Position numbers and translations under genes: made by a program. Of a stretch of 64,000 nucleotides of DNA, positions 1 through 8,453 are shown piece by piece. This DNA comes from Pseudomonas sp. IB20. Lineage in GTDB: Bacteria; Pseudomonadota; Gammaproteobacteria; Pseudomonadales; Pseudomonadaceae. The DNA lies in assembly GCF_009707325.1 (NCBI RefSeq), contig NZ_CP046103.1, forward strand, positions 620,001-684,000. The letters run 5' to 3'. Position 1 is the first letter of the stretch; each line of letters opens with the position of its first letter. The notes under the pieces were generated by a model. That model worked only from the letters and a program-made list of their open reading frames with translations, was not told the origin of the DNA and made no database searches.

Positions 1-3000
1 CGGAGGCCTGTGGCGCAGGGTGGGCGGGGTGGATAACCGCTCCGACCTGCTGACCTCGTTTTACACGGCGACCTTGAGTCGTTCGTTTCTTTCGGCGCGC
101 GATGCGGCGGTGTATGCCCATGAGCGCATTGGCACTCGGCGGGACCGCTACTACGGCGGTTACGTACTCAAGGGCGAAGACGGCCGTTTTGTGATCACTG
201 AGCCCATGGAAAGCGCGGCGAATCCATTTGCCTTCACGCTGTTTTTTCCACGCGACAACCAAGGCCCGCTTATCCCGCCAGAACCTTACGTATTGCAGGG
301 GCGCTATGGCTCCCACACCGCCCTGTCGATGATTGACCCGGGCTGGGTCGCGCGGCGCCGTTGGACGCGGGATGAGGCACAGACCAACCTGCAGGTATTC
401 TCTGACGATGAAATGTACTCGATCATCCCGGCCGGGCGGGTGGCGTACTTGTCGGGGGCGCGGGACTGCTTGCTGGAGTACACCCCGAACAATTCGCCTG
501 AGGAACGGATACTGCTGGCCAATATTGGCCCGCACGCCGGTGATAACAGCCTCGGCAAGCGCCTCGACAGCGGGCAGATCCGCCCTCTCGATTGGGTCCG
601 GCGCCTGGCTCAAGCCGGGGATTTCAAGATTATTCTGGGCAACCCGTTGTGGGGCCCACGCTCGGTGGTCTACAGCGACTGGACGCCCAACTTCGATTAC
701 GCCCCGAGGTCCGGCGCTCCCACCTACGCTACCTACGGCGCCGTATTCGCCAGTGCCGATGAGGCTGCCCGCAACCTGCATGGGCGGGTCCATGCGCGTA
801 ACTTCGCAGAGCCGGCCTGCTTTGCCTTCATCCTCAAGCGCCGGGATCAGGAACAGTACATTGCGAGTGAGGTGGTGGGCGTCAGCCAGCAGAACAAACT
901 GTTCAATCTCAACAGCCTGTTTGAGCCCAAGGCTGAGGGCGGCTACCGCTTGCCCGATGGGTTTGTATTGCACGGGCTGTTTCGCTCGCAGCAATGGTCC
1001 CCTGCTGGGCTAAACACGTCGTACGCTTGGCTGACGCTGTTTTTTATCACGCCGCAGGTGTTGTACGTCGCGCTCTATGAAGCGAATCGAAGTGGCGTGA
1101 CCAACCTGCCGATTTACTGCTCAACCCTGGATGGCGCGCTGTTGCGGTATGTGCCCTCACCGGTTGACGTTAAGGCGGGCGGCCCGGCGGAAACCTTATT
1201 GACTCAGGCGCAGGAAGAGTTGAACTCTGGTAAAAAGACGCCCTCGGCTTTCGTCAGGGAGTGGGCGCTGAGGGGCAGGCTTCATGTGATACGTACCAGC
1301 CAGTGCTGGGATAAAAAAGGCGTAGTCGCCACTACCTGGACCGGTTACGAAACCTTGGCGCCTCGCCGATTAAGCCCGGCTTTTTCCAGCCCCGATGATG
1401 CGGCCCGTCACGCGGCAGCCTTGGTGGGCAACGGGCATCGTCGGCGTTATGGCGGAGTGATCCTCAGGCTGGGCAATCGGTTGTTCGCTTCGACGAACCC
1501 TTTGGCGATTCCGCCTCAGGGCTTGGCATTGCACTGGATCTACCCTGAACACGCGGCTGAGGTGGGGCTTTATCCGGGGGGCAGTACTATTGTTGCCCGT
1601 TACCGGTCCGAGGTGGACCAAGAAGTACCGCTGCTGCTGTCCTCCACTCAGAAATCCATCTACAAGAGCATGATCCCGAGCGCAGTGCTGTCGAACCTGT
1701 TGCACCGTGAAGCCCACATCAAGCGTGAATATGTGTTCGGCGCAAATGGCTCGATCCTCAGTTACGAGCTGTCGGGCACCGAGGAGGAGAGGCAGCTCAA
1801 GAGTCGGCTTGGCCCTCTGAACCTGGCCAAGGGTGATTACGGCGACAACGGCGTCGAACAGCAACTGCGCAGCGGTGCACTCTCGCCGCAGGCGTTTATC
1901 ACTGAGGTGGCGAAGGCGGGTAAATTGTATGTGGTTGAGGGCGATCAGACATGGGGGCAGCCCAGGCAGATAACAGCGAATTTTGTGCCGAATCAATTTC
2001 GCCCCAACGCCGGGGATATTCGCCAGGTGTTCTTCGACTCGCCCTGCGGGCCGATTTTTACCCGCGCGTTGGATGCTGTTCGTTACGCCCAGCGCGCGTG
2101 GAAGCCGCACACCGACGTGGCCTTCGGTTACGTGCTCAAGTCAGTCAACAAGCCGCTGTACATGACGACCTTGGCGCTTGTCAGAGATAACCTGGCCGAC
2201 TTCGAGCAAGTGTTTGTCGACGGCCAGTTGCCCCAAGGCTATGTGCTCGATGGCCTGTATCTGTGCGCTTCCACGGTTGCCATCGCCTCGGCCGAGGATG
2301 AAATGGCGCGCAGCTTCCTGCCGCCCCAGTACCTCGCCAAAGCACTCAACTTCATGACCTCTGCGCGCAATGTCAATGTCCTGCCACTGTATGTGGCGTG
2401 CAGCGATGGTGCGCTGCTCACGTATGTGTTTCCCAAGACCGCGTCGCTGTCCGACTGGACCCGCACCGCGCACCTGGACCGCACGCACTTGCTCGAAGGC
2501 ACCCTCACGGTGCGTGACTATGTGCGCCGCCTGGCAGGTGCGGGTGAGTTGTCCATTCGGGTGACCAGTGACGTCTGGGGCAGAAAGGAGCGAGTCACTG
2601 CCGAGTGGGTGCCAAAAAAAGCGCCCCATGCGTTTGCCGACGACCCGCGTTTGCATTCGTTTTGCGGGCCGCTGTTTCTTTACCCCGATGATGCGGCCCG
2701 CTATGCCGAAGGCTTGGTGGCGCCGTTCAGTACTCAGCAGTATTTGGGCGCGGTCCTGGTGCCTGGGCTCACGCAGGGCTACGTCGCCCTCGATCCGGTG
2801 GAGGATCAGGGCACGGGAGACACAAGTACCTTGCAACTGTTGTTCTGGATCGACCATGCCGGGTTCGACGTGCCTGACACCCATGAGCTCAAGACCTACA
2901 AAATCTCCGCTGTGCAGGCGTTCTACAAAACCATTGCTTCGACGTCCAGCCTGGAACCGATCGACACAAGCCTGTTGGCCAACTTCGTCTCCAAGGACGA

Positions 3001-3319
3001 CCTGCGCGACTATGTGTCGGTGATCAAGAGCAACTTTCCCGACGCCAAGAGTTGTTACCTGTCCTGCCGGGGCGGTGCCCTGCTCAAGTACGTGCCGGCA
3101 TTTACAGAGGCAGAAACCCGGGTTCTTGCACCAGGGGCCGCGCCAGATCCCAGGGTGCTGGTCAATCAGTTGCGCGGCCAGGGCAGTTTGTCGGTGCTGG
3201 TCACCGACGCCTTCTGGACACGTCTGGGGGTGCTGGGTGAAGAGTGGAATATCAGCGAGGTGCAGGCAGAACTGGAGGCCGAGGAGTTCTGGTACTCACG
3301 AACCAGGGACGAACTCTGA
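1..3319 (+). CDS. Large repeat protein, DUF4329-like repeats, 5' end outside window
   Basis: The reading frame is open from base 2 to the TGA at 3317-3319, so the gene almost certainly starts upstream. A GTG at position 20 lies inside what looks like the tail of an earlier repeat (a W-R-R-V-G-G stretch matching the W-containing end of the later repeats). The visible ~1,105 residues form five tandem repeats of about 205-225 residues. They begin near residues 24, 243, 455, 680 and 885, counted from the GTG. Each opens with a motif like F-x-S-x-D-E/D-A-A-R-x-A, then a Y-G-G-x-x-L strand, and closes with D-G-A-L-L-x-Y followed by L-x-V-x-x-x-x-x-W. The opening resembles DUF4329 domains seen in large Pseudomonas proteins; this family call is from memory and moderate. 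No membrane segment or signal peptide is visible in this part. Function unknown. Confidence 0.6.
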   Translation, partial: GGLWRRVGGVDNRSDLLTSFYTATLSRSFLSARDAAVYAHERIGTRRDRYYGGYVLKGEDGRFVITEPMESAANPFAFTLFFPRDNQGPLIPPEPYVLQGRYGSHTALSMIDPGWVARRRWTRDEAQTNLQVFSDDEMYSIIPAGRVAYLSGARDCLLEYTPNNSPEERILLANIGPHAGDNSLGKRLDSGQIRPLDWVRRLAQAGDFKIILGNPLWGPRSVVYSDWTPNFDYAPRSGAPTYATYGAVFASADEAARNLHGRVHARNFAEPACFAFILKRRDQEQYIASEVVGVSQQNKLFNLNSLFEPKAEGGYRLPDGFVLHGLFRSQQWSPAGLNTSYAWLTLFFITPQVLYVALYEANRSGVTNLPIYCSTLDGALLRYVPSPVDVKAGGPAETLLTQAQEELNSGKKTPSAFVREWALRGRLHVIRTSQCWDKKGVVATTWTGYETLAPRRLSPAFSSPDDAARHAAALVGNGHRRRYGGVILRLGNRLFASTNPLAIPPQGLALHWIYPEHAAEVGLYPGGSTIVARYRSEVDQEVPLLLSSTQKSIYKSMIPSAVLSNLLHREAHIKREYVFGANGSILSYELSGTEEERQLKSRLGPLNLAKGDYGDNGVEQQLRSGALSPQAFITEVAKAGKLYVVEGDQTWGQPRQITANFVPNQFRPNAGDIRQVFFDSPCGPIFTRALDAVRYAQRAWKPHTDVAFGYVLKSVNKPLYMTTLALVRDNLADFEQVFVDGQLPQGYVLDGLYLCASTVAIASAEDEMARSFLPPQYLAKALNFMTSARNVNVLPLYVACSDGALLTYVFPKTASLSDWTRTAHLDRTHLLEGTLTVRDYVRRLAGAGELSIRVTSDVWGRKERVTAEWVPKKAPHAFADDPRLHSFCGPLFLYPDDAARYAEGLVAPFSTQQYLGAVLVPGLTQGYVALDPVEDQGTGDTSTLQLLFWIDHAGFDVPDTHELKTYKISAVQAFYKTIASTSSLEPIDTSLLANFVSKDDLRDYVSVIKSNFPDAKSCYLSCRGGALLKYVPAFTEAETRVLAPGAAPDPRVLVNQLRGQGSLSVLVTDAFWTRLGVLGEEWNISEVQAELEAEEFWYSRTRDEL

Positions 3320-3321
3320 CC

Positions 3322-4332
3322 TCAGCGCTTGCGCATCAAACCGATAAAAAACAACCCGCCAATCGCCGCCGTCGCCACGCCAATGGGCAGGTCTTCGGGG
3401 GCGATGAGGGTGCGTGCTGCGACGTCGACCCACACCAGGAACACGCTGCCCAGCAGCACGCACACCGGCAGCAATCGCCGGTGCTCGGCGCCCACCAGGC
3501 GTCGGGCGATGTGCGGCACCATCAGCCCGACGAAGCCGATGGAGCCGCTGATGGACACCAGCACGCCGGTCATCAGGGACGCGACCAGAAACACCTTGAG
3601 CCGTACGTTGCGCGCGTTCAGGCCCAGGGTCACGGCGGTCTGTTCGCCGGCCATCAACGCATTCAACGGCCGCGCCATGCCCAGCAGCAATACCAAGCCC
3701 AGCAGCACGGTAGCGGCGGGGATCGCCAGCAGCTCCCAGCGCGCGAGGCCCAAGCCGCCGAGCATCCAGAACATGACTGCCGACGCGGCGCGGTGGTCGC
3801 CCATAAACAGCAGCAGGTTGGCCACCGCCATCATCACGAACGACACGGCCACACCGCACAGCAGCAGGCGATCACTCTCCAGGCGGCCGTTACGACTGGC
3901 CACGGCCAACACCACCAGCATGCTCAGCAGGGCACCGACAAAGGCGGCGATGGGCAGGGTCAGCAGGCCGATGACTTCCCCCACATGCAGCACCACGATC
4001 ACCGCGCCGAGGGTGGCGCCGGAGGTCACGCCGAGTAGGTGCGGGTCGGCCAGCGGGTTGCGTGTCACCGCCTGCAGCACCGCGCCGATCAAGGCCAGCC
4101 CGGCGCCCACCAGCGCGCCCAGCAGCATGCGCGGCACGCGGATCAGCCACACGATGTGTTCCTGCCCCGTGCTCCAGTTCACCGCACCGATGCCGAACGC
4201 CTTGTTGAGTAAAATCCGCCACACCACGTCCACCGGCACCCGCGCCGAGCCGAACCCCAGCGAGATCACGCAGGACACCAGCAACAACGCGCCAAGGGCA
4301 CTCAATAGCAGGGCGTAGCGACGCGTGATCAT
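3322..4332 (-). CDS. FecCD-family ABC transporter permease (metal/metallophore importer)
   Basis: A 336-residue polytopic inner-membrane protein of the BtuC/FecCD family, typical in length (330-340). It has many hydrophobic segments and the family's G-A-x-L-A/G-x-x-G-A-x-x-Q near residue 95, plus the P-H-I-A-R-R motif near residue 270 that contacts the ATPase. It would form the channel of a type II importer with the ATPase at 5273-6061 and the binding protein at 4329-5276. Its start overlaps the stop of the binding-protein gene by 4 bases, so the two are translationally coupled. The family moves siderophore, heme, B12 or metal-chelate cargo; sequence alone does not fix the cargo. Gene order matches P. 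aeruginosa PA2911-PA2914, recalled as induced under zinc starvation. Confidence 0.9.
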   Translation of the reverse strand: MITRRYALLLSALGALLLVSCVISLGFGSARVPVDVVWRILLNKAFGIGAVNWSTGQEHIVWLIRVPRMLLGALVGAGLALIGAVLQAVTRNPLADPHLLGVTSGATLGAVIVVLHVGEVIGLLTLPIAAFVGALLSMLVVLAVASRNGRLESDRLLLCGVAVSFVMMAVANLLLFMGDHRAASAVMFWMLGGLGLARWELLAIPAATVLLGLVLLLGMARPLNALMAGEQTAVTLGLNARNVRLKVFLVASLMTGVLVSISGSIGFVGLMVPHIARRLVGAEHRRLLPVCVLLGSVFLVWVDVAARTLIAPEDLPIGVATAAIGGLFFIGLMRKR

Positions 4333-5276
4333 TCGCCGTGGAACCCCTTGGCCAGGGTTTCAACCGCCAGCACATTGTCGATACCCGGCGTGGCCTGCAC
4401 GTAGGGGATCACGATAAAACGCTGGTTCTTGATCGCGTCCACTGATTGCAGGGCCGGGTTGTTGAGCAGGAATTTCTCTTTTTGATCAGCAGTGATTTCG
4501 CTGTAGTCGACGATCACGATCACCTGCGGGTTGCGTTCCACCACGGTTTCCCAGTTGACGCGGGTCCAGCTGGCGTCGATGTCATCGAGAATATTGCGCC
4601 CGCCGGCTGCATCGATCAGCGCCTGCGGCATGCCCAGGCGGCCTGAGGTCATGGCGCGGTCTTCACCGCTGTCGTAGAGAAATACGCGTGGCTTGTCGGC
4701 GGGCAGGTCTTTTTGCACCTCGGCCACTTGCGCCTGCATCTGTGCGATCAGTGCGTTGGCGCGGTCTTGCACATCGAAGATCTTGCCCAGGTTGCGCACG
4801 TCGTTATAGGTGTCTTCCAGCGTGGCAGCCGGGCGCTTCATCACGAACGCGCACGACTCGGTCAGCTCATACACGGTGATGCCCAAGGGTTGCAGGGTTT
4901 GCGGCGTGAGGTCGCCGCCCACGCGCATGCCGTAGTCCCAGCCGGCGAAGAAGAAATCTACGTTGGCATTGAGCAGGGTTTCCACCGACGGGTACTTGCT
5001 CGCCAGCTCCGGCAGGCCTTCGAGGTGCTCGGCCATTTCGGGCGTTACCGACTTCCAGCCAGTGACGCCGCTGTAGCCAGCCATGTTTGGCTTGAGGCCC
5101 AGGGCGAGCATCATCTGGGTCATGTTGATGTCGTGGCTGACCGCGTGTTTGGGCGCCTGCTGAAAGGTCACATCGCGGTTGCAGCTTTTGAGGGTCACCG
5201 GGTAATGGGTCGCGTCGGCGAACGCTTGGGCAGTGCCGAACAGCAAGGCGAGAGACAGCAGGGCGCGCAGGGTCAT
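4329..5276 (-). CDS. Periplasmic binding protein of the metal-chelate ABC importer
   Basis: A 315-residue protein with a Sec signal peptide (cleavage probably after A-F-A near residue 20). The rest is a class III (PF01497, BtuF/FhuD-like) periplasmic binding protein: an N-lobe with P-K-H-A-V-S near residue 42, a long linking helix around 160-190, and a C-lobe with W-E-x-V-V-E-R-N-P-Q-V-I-V near 245. It should capture the cargo released by the TonB receptor and hand it to the FecCD permease. Not a lipoprotein (no lipobox). Its start overlaps the end of the ATPase gene by 4 bases. Ligand unknown; zinc-chelate is favoured from the operon type and the upstream Zur-like site. Confidence 0.85.
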   Translation of the reverse strand: MTLRALLSLALLFGTAQAFADATHYPVTLKSCNRDVTFQQAPKHAVSHDINMTQMMLALGLKPNMAGYSGVTGWKSVTPEMAEHLEGLPELASKYPSVETLLNANVDFFFAGWDYGMRVGGDLTPQTLQPLGITVYELTESCAFVMKRPAATLEDTYNDVRNLGKIFDVQDRANALIAQMQAQVAEVQKDLPADKPRVFLYDSGEDRAMTSGRLGMPQALIDAAGGRNILDDIDASWTRVNWETVVERNPQVIVIVDYSEITADQKEKFLLNNPALQSVDAIKNQRFIVIPYVQATPGIDNVLAVETLAKGFHGE

Positions 5277-6061
5277 GGTTGGGTTATCCAGGTGATTCGG
5301 GGGTAGCCGGACAAAGGATGGGTGTCGATCAGGGCGTCGACGGCAAATACCTCGCGCAGCAATTCGACGGTAAGCACTTCGTGGGGAGGGCCGCTGGCGA
5401 CAATGCGCCCGTGGTTGATCACGTACAGGCGATCACAGAAGGCGGCGGCCAGGTTCAGGTCGTGGATGCTGGCCAACGTGCCGATGTTCAAACGTTTTAC
5501 CAGCCGCAACAACTCCAGCTGATAGCGTGGGTCGAGGTGGTTGGTCGGCTCGTCGAGGATCAGCAGTTGGGGTTGCTGGGCCAGGGCGCGGGCCAGGATC
5601 ACTCGCTGTTTTTCACCGCCCGAAAGGGTGGCGAAGGCATGGTCTTCGAAGTCCTGCATGCCGACCGACGCCAACACGCTGCGAACAAGCTGTTGGTCGT
5701 GCAGCGTGTCGCTGTCGAACAAACCCTTGTGGGGCGTGCGGCCCATGGCGACCACTTCATCCACGCGCAAACCGAAGGCGTCGGGGAATTCCTGTAGCAC
5801 CACGGCGATGCGTTGCGCGCACCACTTTGCACTGTGCTTCCACACATTCTGATGCTCAAGCAACACGTCGCCGTGTTCCGGTTTGCTGAAGCGATAGGCG
5901 CAGCGCAGCAGGCTGGTCTTGCCACTGCCATTGGGGCCGATCAGCCCGACAAACTCCCCCGCACCGACCTGCAGGCTGGCGTCACGCAGCTGGAACTGGT
6001 GCAGGCAGTGGTCGTGGCCCGGTGGTGTCCAGGCAAGGTCGGTGAGGGTGAGCGAGGTCAT
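5273..6061 (-). CDS. ABC transporter ATPase, metal-chelate importer
   Basis: ATP-hydrolysing subunit of about 262 residues. It shows Walker A G-P-N-G-S-G-K-T, signature L-S-G-G-E-K-Q-R, Walker B L-L-I-L-D-E-P-T-N-H-L-D, and the switch histidine in S-I-H-D-L-N. This is the FepC/BtuD type. I chose the ATG at 6061 (M-T-S-L-T-L-T-D-L) because homology begins there; an ATG at 6082 seven codons upstream is also possible. It overlaps the binding-protein gene downstream by 4 bases. A REP element separates it from the receptor gene, so expression of the ABC genes may differ from that of the receptor. Confidence 0.9.
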   Translation of the reverse strand: MTSLTLTDLAWTPPGHDHCLHQFQLRDASLQVGAGEFVGLIGPNGSGKTSLLRCAYRFSKPEHGDVLLEHQNVWKHSAKWCAQRIAVVLQEFPDAFGLRVDEVVAMGRTPHKGLFDSDTLHDQQLVRSVLASVGMQDFEDHAFATLSGGEKQRVILARALAQQPQLLILDEPTNHLDPRYQLELLRLVKRLNIGTLASIHDLNLAAAFCDRLYVINHGRIVASGPPHEVLTVELLREVFAVDALIDTHPLSGYPRITWITQP

Positions 6062-6089
6062 CAATGTTCTCTTGTTCAACACAATTCAA

Positions 6090-6176
6090 AGGTGGGAGCT
6101 GGCTTGCCTGCGATAGCGGTGGATCAGGCACTTCGTGGCGAGCGGGCTTGTTGTGGCAAGCCAGCTGCCACACTGG
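6090..6176. repeat. REP doublet inside the metal-import operon
   Basis: Two facing REP-type units: GCTGGCTTGCC at 6098-6108 pairs with its complement at 6155-6165. It lies between the receptor stop (6193) and the ATPase start. A stable hairpin here could lower read-through or protect the upstream mRNA. Confidence 0.8.
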
Positions 6177-6192
6177 AGCCTGTGTTGTTCGG

Positions 6193-8301
6193 TTAAAAGG
6201 TGTAGTCCGCCGTGACGAAAAACGAGCGCGGTTCACCCAGGATCCACTGTTGGCCATCGTTGTATTGGCTGACGGCGTAGGTGCGGTCAAACAGGTTGTT
6301 CAGTTGCAGGCCCAGGGTGGTATTGCGCAGCGCATTCCATGACACGGTGGCGTCAACCACGGTGTAGCTTGGCAGTTCGTTCTGGTTGGCCATGTCGGCG
6401 TAACGCGCATCGACATAGCGCACGCCGGCACCGGCGCGGATGCTGTCGGTCACGGCCTTGCTCAGCCACAGGTTGGCGGTGCGGCGCGGTACGTCCACCG
6501 GGCGGTTGCCGTCGCGCGATACTTGCACGCCGCCGACATCCTGTTTGAAGTCGTCGTACTGCGCACGCACGATGGCGGCGTTGGCTTGCAATTGCCAGGC
6601 GTTGGGCAGTTGTAGGTCGAGGCTGGCTTCCAGGCCGTTGGAGGATTGCTGGCCGACTTGCTGCTTGAGGTTCGGGTTGCCCGGGACGTCGGTGAGCAGT
6701 TTCTTTTTAACGATGTGGTAGGCCGCCAACGTCCATTCGCCGCGCTGGTCCCAGAACGCCTGCTTGATGCCAATTTCGCCCTGCTTGGCCGTGGACAGGT
6801 CGAACTGCTGCTGGCCCGGGCTCAAGGAGATCAGGCCGCCGACGCCATCGGTGCTGGTGGCGTACTGGCCGTAGACCGAGGTGTCTGCGGTGATCGCATA
6901 GACCAAACCGGCCTTCCAGTTGTTGCCGGTGAGGGTCTTGTTGGACTGGTTGCCATCGCGCAAATCATCGCGGTCGATGTGCGCATAGTCGCGTCGAATA
7001 CCGGTGATCAGCGACAGTTGGTCGGTGAGCTGCAAGCGGTTTTCGGCAAAGCCGGCGACCGTTTTAGTGGTGGTGGCGAACAGCGGTTTGAACGGGTCTT
7101 TGCTTTGAAACGCAGCGGGCGCCGGATGGTACAGGTCGATCGGCTGGCCGTTTTTAAGCACGTCGTCAAAGGGCGAGTTGCTGGCGAGGCGGAAGCGAAT
7201 ACGGTTGTATTCCACACCGGCCACGGTCTGGCTGTCGAGGCCAAACAGCGTGTGCTTGAAGGTGAAGGTCTGGCGGTCGCCCACCTGTTCCTGGTTGTGC
7301 TTGATGCCGAAGTTACCGCTGCGGGTCAGCTGACCGTTGGTGAAGTTGTAGTTCTCGGCGTTCTGCCAGCGGCGCTGGTTTTTCAGGTAGTACAGCTCGT
7401 TAGTGGCGCTGACATTGTCGTTGAGTTGCCACTCGCTGGTCAGGCGCGTCCACTGATCGTTGTAGTGCAGGGTGTCGTTGCTGACGTTGTAGTTCTTGTC
7501 GCGCAGGCTCTTGTGCAATTGGCCGTTGAGCAGCGGTGTGCCGAAATAATTCTGTGGGCGCTGGTCGCCGTAGTCGCTGGCCAGGGTGAAGCTCAAGTTG
7601 TCGGCTGGTTGCCAGCGCAGAGCGGCGCTGACGAAGTCGCTGCCGGAGTCGCCACGGTCGATGAAACCGTTGCTGCGCAGGCGGTTGAGGTTCAGGCGAT
7701 AGCTCAGGGTGTCGGTCAGCGAGCCGCCACTGTCCAGGGCTTGCTGCTGGCGATCATAAGAGCCGTAGCCCAGGCGGACATGGTTTTCGATGTCGCCGGT
7801 GAAGGGCTTTTTCGAGCGTGTATTGACCACCGCACCGGTGGCGCCTTCGCCGTACAGCACCGAAGCCGGGCCGCGCAGCACGTCCACGCGCTCCACCGCC
7901 CAGGTGTCCACCGGGAAGGTCGATGTGCCCATGCCGGTGTACATGCGGTTGCCGTCGTACAGTTGCATGACCGAACTCTGCCCGGTAAAACCGCGTGCCT
8001 GCAACGAGGTGCCACCGTCGCCCGGCGTGCCGGTGCGGCTAATGCCGGAGGCACGCGAGATGGCGTCCTGCACGCTGGCGTCGCCGCGTTCGCGGATTTT
8101 CTCGCCGGTCTGGCTCTCGACACTGCCGGGCGTCTGCAAGGCCGTGAGGTTCAAGCGCGAGCCGGCGGTGGTCGGGGTGTTCAGGTCGACGCGCTCGTCA
8201 TCCACGGCGGGCGCAGTCACGGGGCTGGCGGGCAGAGTCAGGGCCTGGGCGCTGTTGTGCAGGGCGAGCAGGCACAGGCCGCACGCGAGGTACTTGTTCA
8301 T
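6193..8301 (-). CDS. TonB-dependent outer-membrane receptor (siderophore/metallophore type)
   Basis: About 702 residues from the chosen ATG at 8301. That start gives a clean signal peptide (M-N-K-Y-L-A-C-G-L ... N-S-A-Q-A); an in-frame ATG at 8355 would add 18 unlikely residues. The plug carries S-V-Q-D-A-I-S-R-A-S-G-I, Q-A-R-G-F and V-L-R-G-P-A-S-V-L-Y-G-E-G near residues 80-165. The barrel ends in the classical aromatic Y-T-F. It imports a chelated metal across the outer membrane using TonB-ExbBD energy. It heads the operon with the ABC importer, in the order receptor-ATPase-binding protein-permease, as in P. aeruginosa PA2911-PA2914. The Zur-like palindrome 66 bases upstream suggests zinc control. 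A ferric-siderophore ligand cannot be excluded. Confidence 0.9.
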   Translation of the reverse strand: MNKYLACGLCLLALHNSAQALTLPASPVTAPAVDDERVDLNTPTTAGSRLNLTALQTPGSVESQTGEKIRERGDASVQDAISRASGISRTGTPGDGGTSLQARGFTGQSSVMQLYDGNRMYTGMGTSTFPVDTWAVERVDVLRGPASVLYGEGATGAVVNTRSKKPFTGDIENHVRLGYGSYDRQQQALDSGGSLTDTLSYRLNLNRLRSNGFIDRGDSGSDFVSAALRWQPADNLSFTLASDYGDQRPQNYFGTPLLNGQLHKSLRDKNYNVSNDTLHYNDQWTRLTSEWQLNDNVSATNELYYLKNQRRWQNAENYNFTNGQLTRSGNFGIKHNQEQVGDRQTFTFKHTLFGLDSQTVAGVEYNRIRFRLASNSPFDDVLKNGQPIDLYHPAPAAFQSKDPFKPLFATTTKTVAGFAENRLQLTDQLSLITGIRRDYAHIDRDDLRDGNQSNKTLTGNNWKAGLVYAITADTSVYGQYATSTDGVGGLISLSPGQQQFDLSTAKQGEIGIKQAFWDQRGEWTLAAYHIVKKKLLTDVPGNPNLKQQVGQQSSNGLEASLDLQLPNAWQLQANAAIVRAQYDDFKQDVGGVQVSRDGNRPVDVPRRTANLWLSKAVTDSIRAGAGVRYVDARYADMANQNELPSYTVVDATVSWNALRNTTLGLQLNNLFDRTYAVSQYNDGQQWILGEPRSFFVTADYTF

Positions 8302-8366
8302 CGGACGATCAATCACTTCTTGAAGGGTGTGCTCGCCGCAGGGCGCGGCGAGCAACGATAACGCAG

Positions 8367-8389
8367 AAAGTGTTATAAGTTAACACTTA
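8367..8389 (-). promoter_or_regulatory. Zur-box-like palindrome upstream of the TonB receptor
   Basis: An imperfect 23-base palindrome with arms AAGTGTTA and TAACACTT. By hand alignment it matches 17 of 22 defined positions of the E. coli Zur consensus (core TGTTATA-N-TATAACA). It lies 66 bases before the receptor ATG, a usual operator position. It fits the Fur consensus (GATAAT repeats) less well. Binding is an inference. Confidence 0.5.
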
Positions 8390-8395
8390 TTGGCT

Positions 8396-8413
8396 GCGCG
8401 ACGAAAGTCGCGC
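8396..8413 (-). terminator. Hairpin after the copper operon, possible terminator
   Basis: A perfect 7-base stem GCGCGAC with a 4-base loop, located 40 bases past the stop of the PepSY gene and before the receptor promoter. There is no T-run, so it may be only a weak or Rho-assisted end. Confidence 0.35.
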
Positions 8414-8453
8414 AAGGCTACAGAAGGGCTCTGCCGTGGGCATCTCGCCTGCT

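Noticed and set aside
6646..8361. A 571-residue plus-strand frame opposite the TonB receptor
   Set aside because: It is the complement of a gene with clear receptor motifs; long antisense frames are common in high-GC DNA.
8367..8389. Fur box before the TonB receptor
   Set aside because: Little match to GATAATGATAATCATTATC; the Zur-type pattern fits better, so Fur was not called, though iron control is not excluded.
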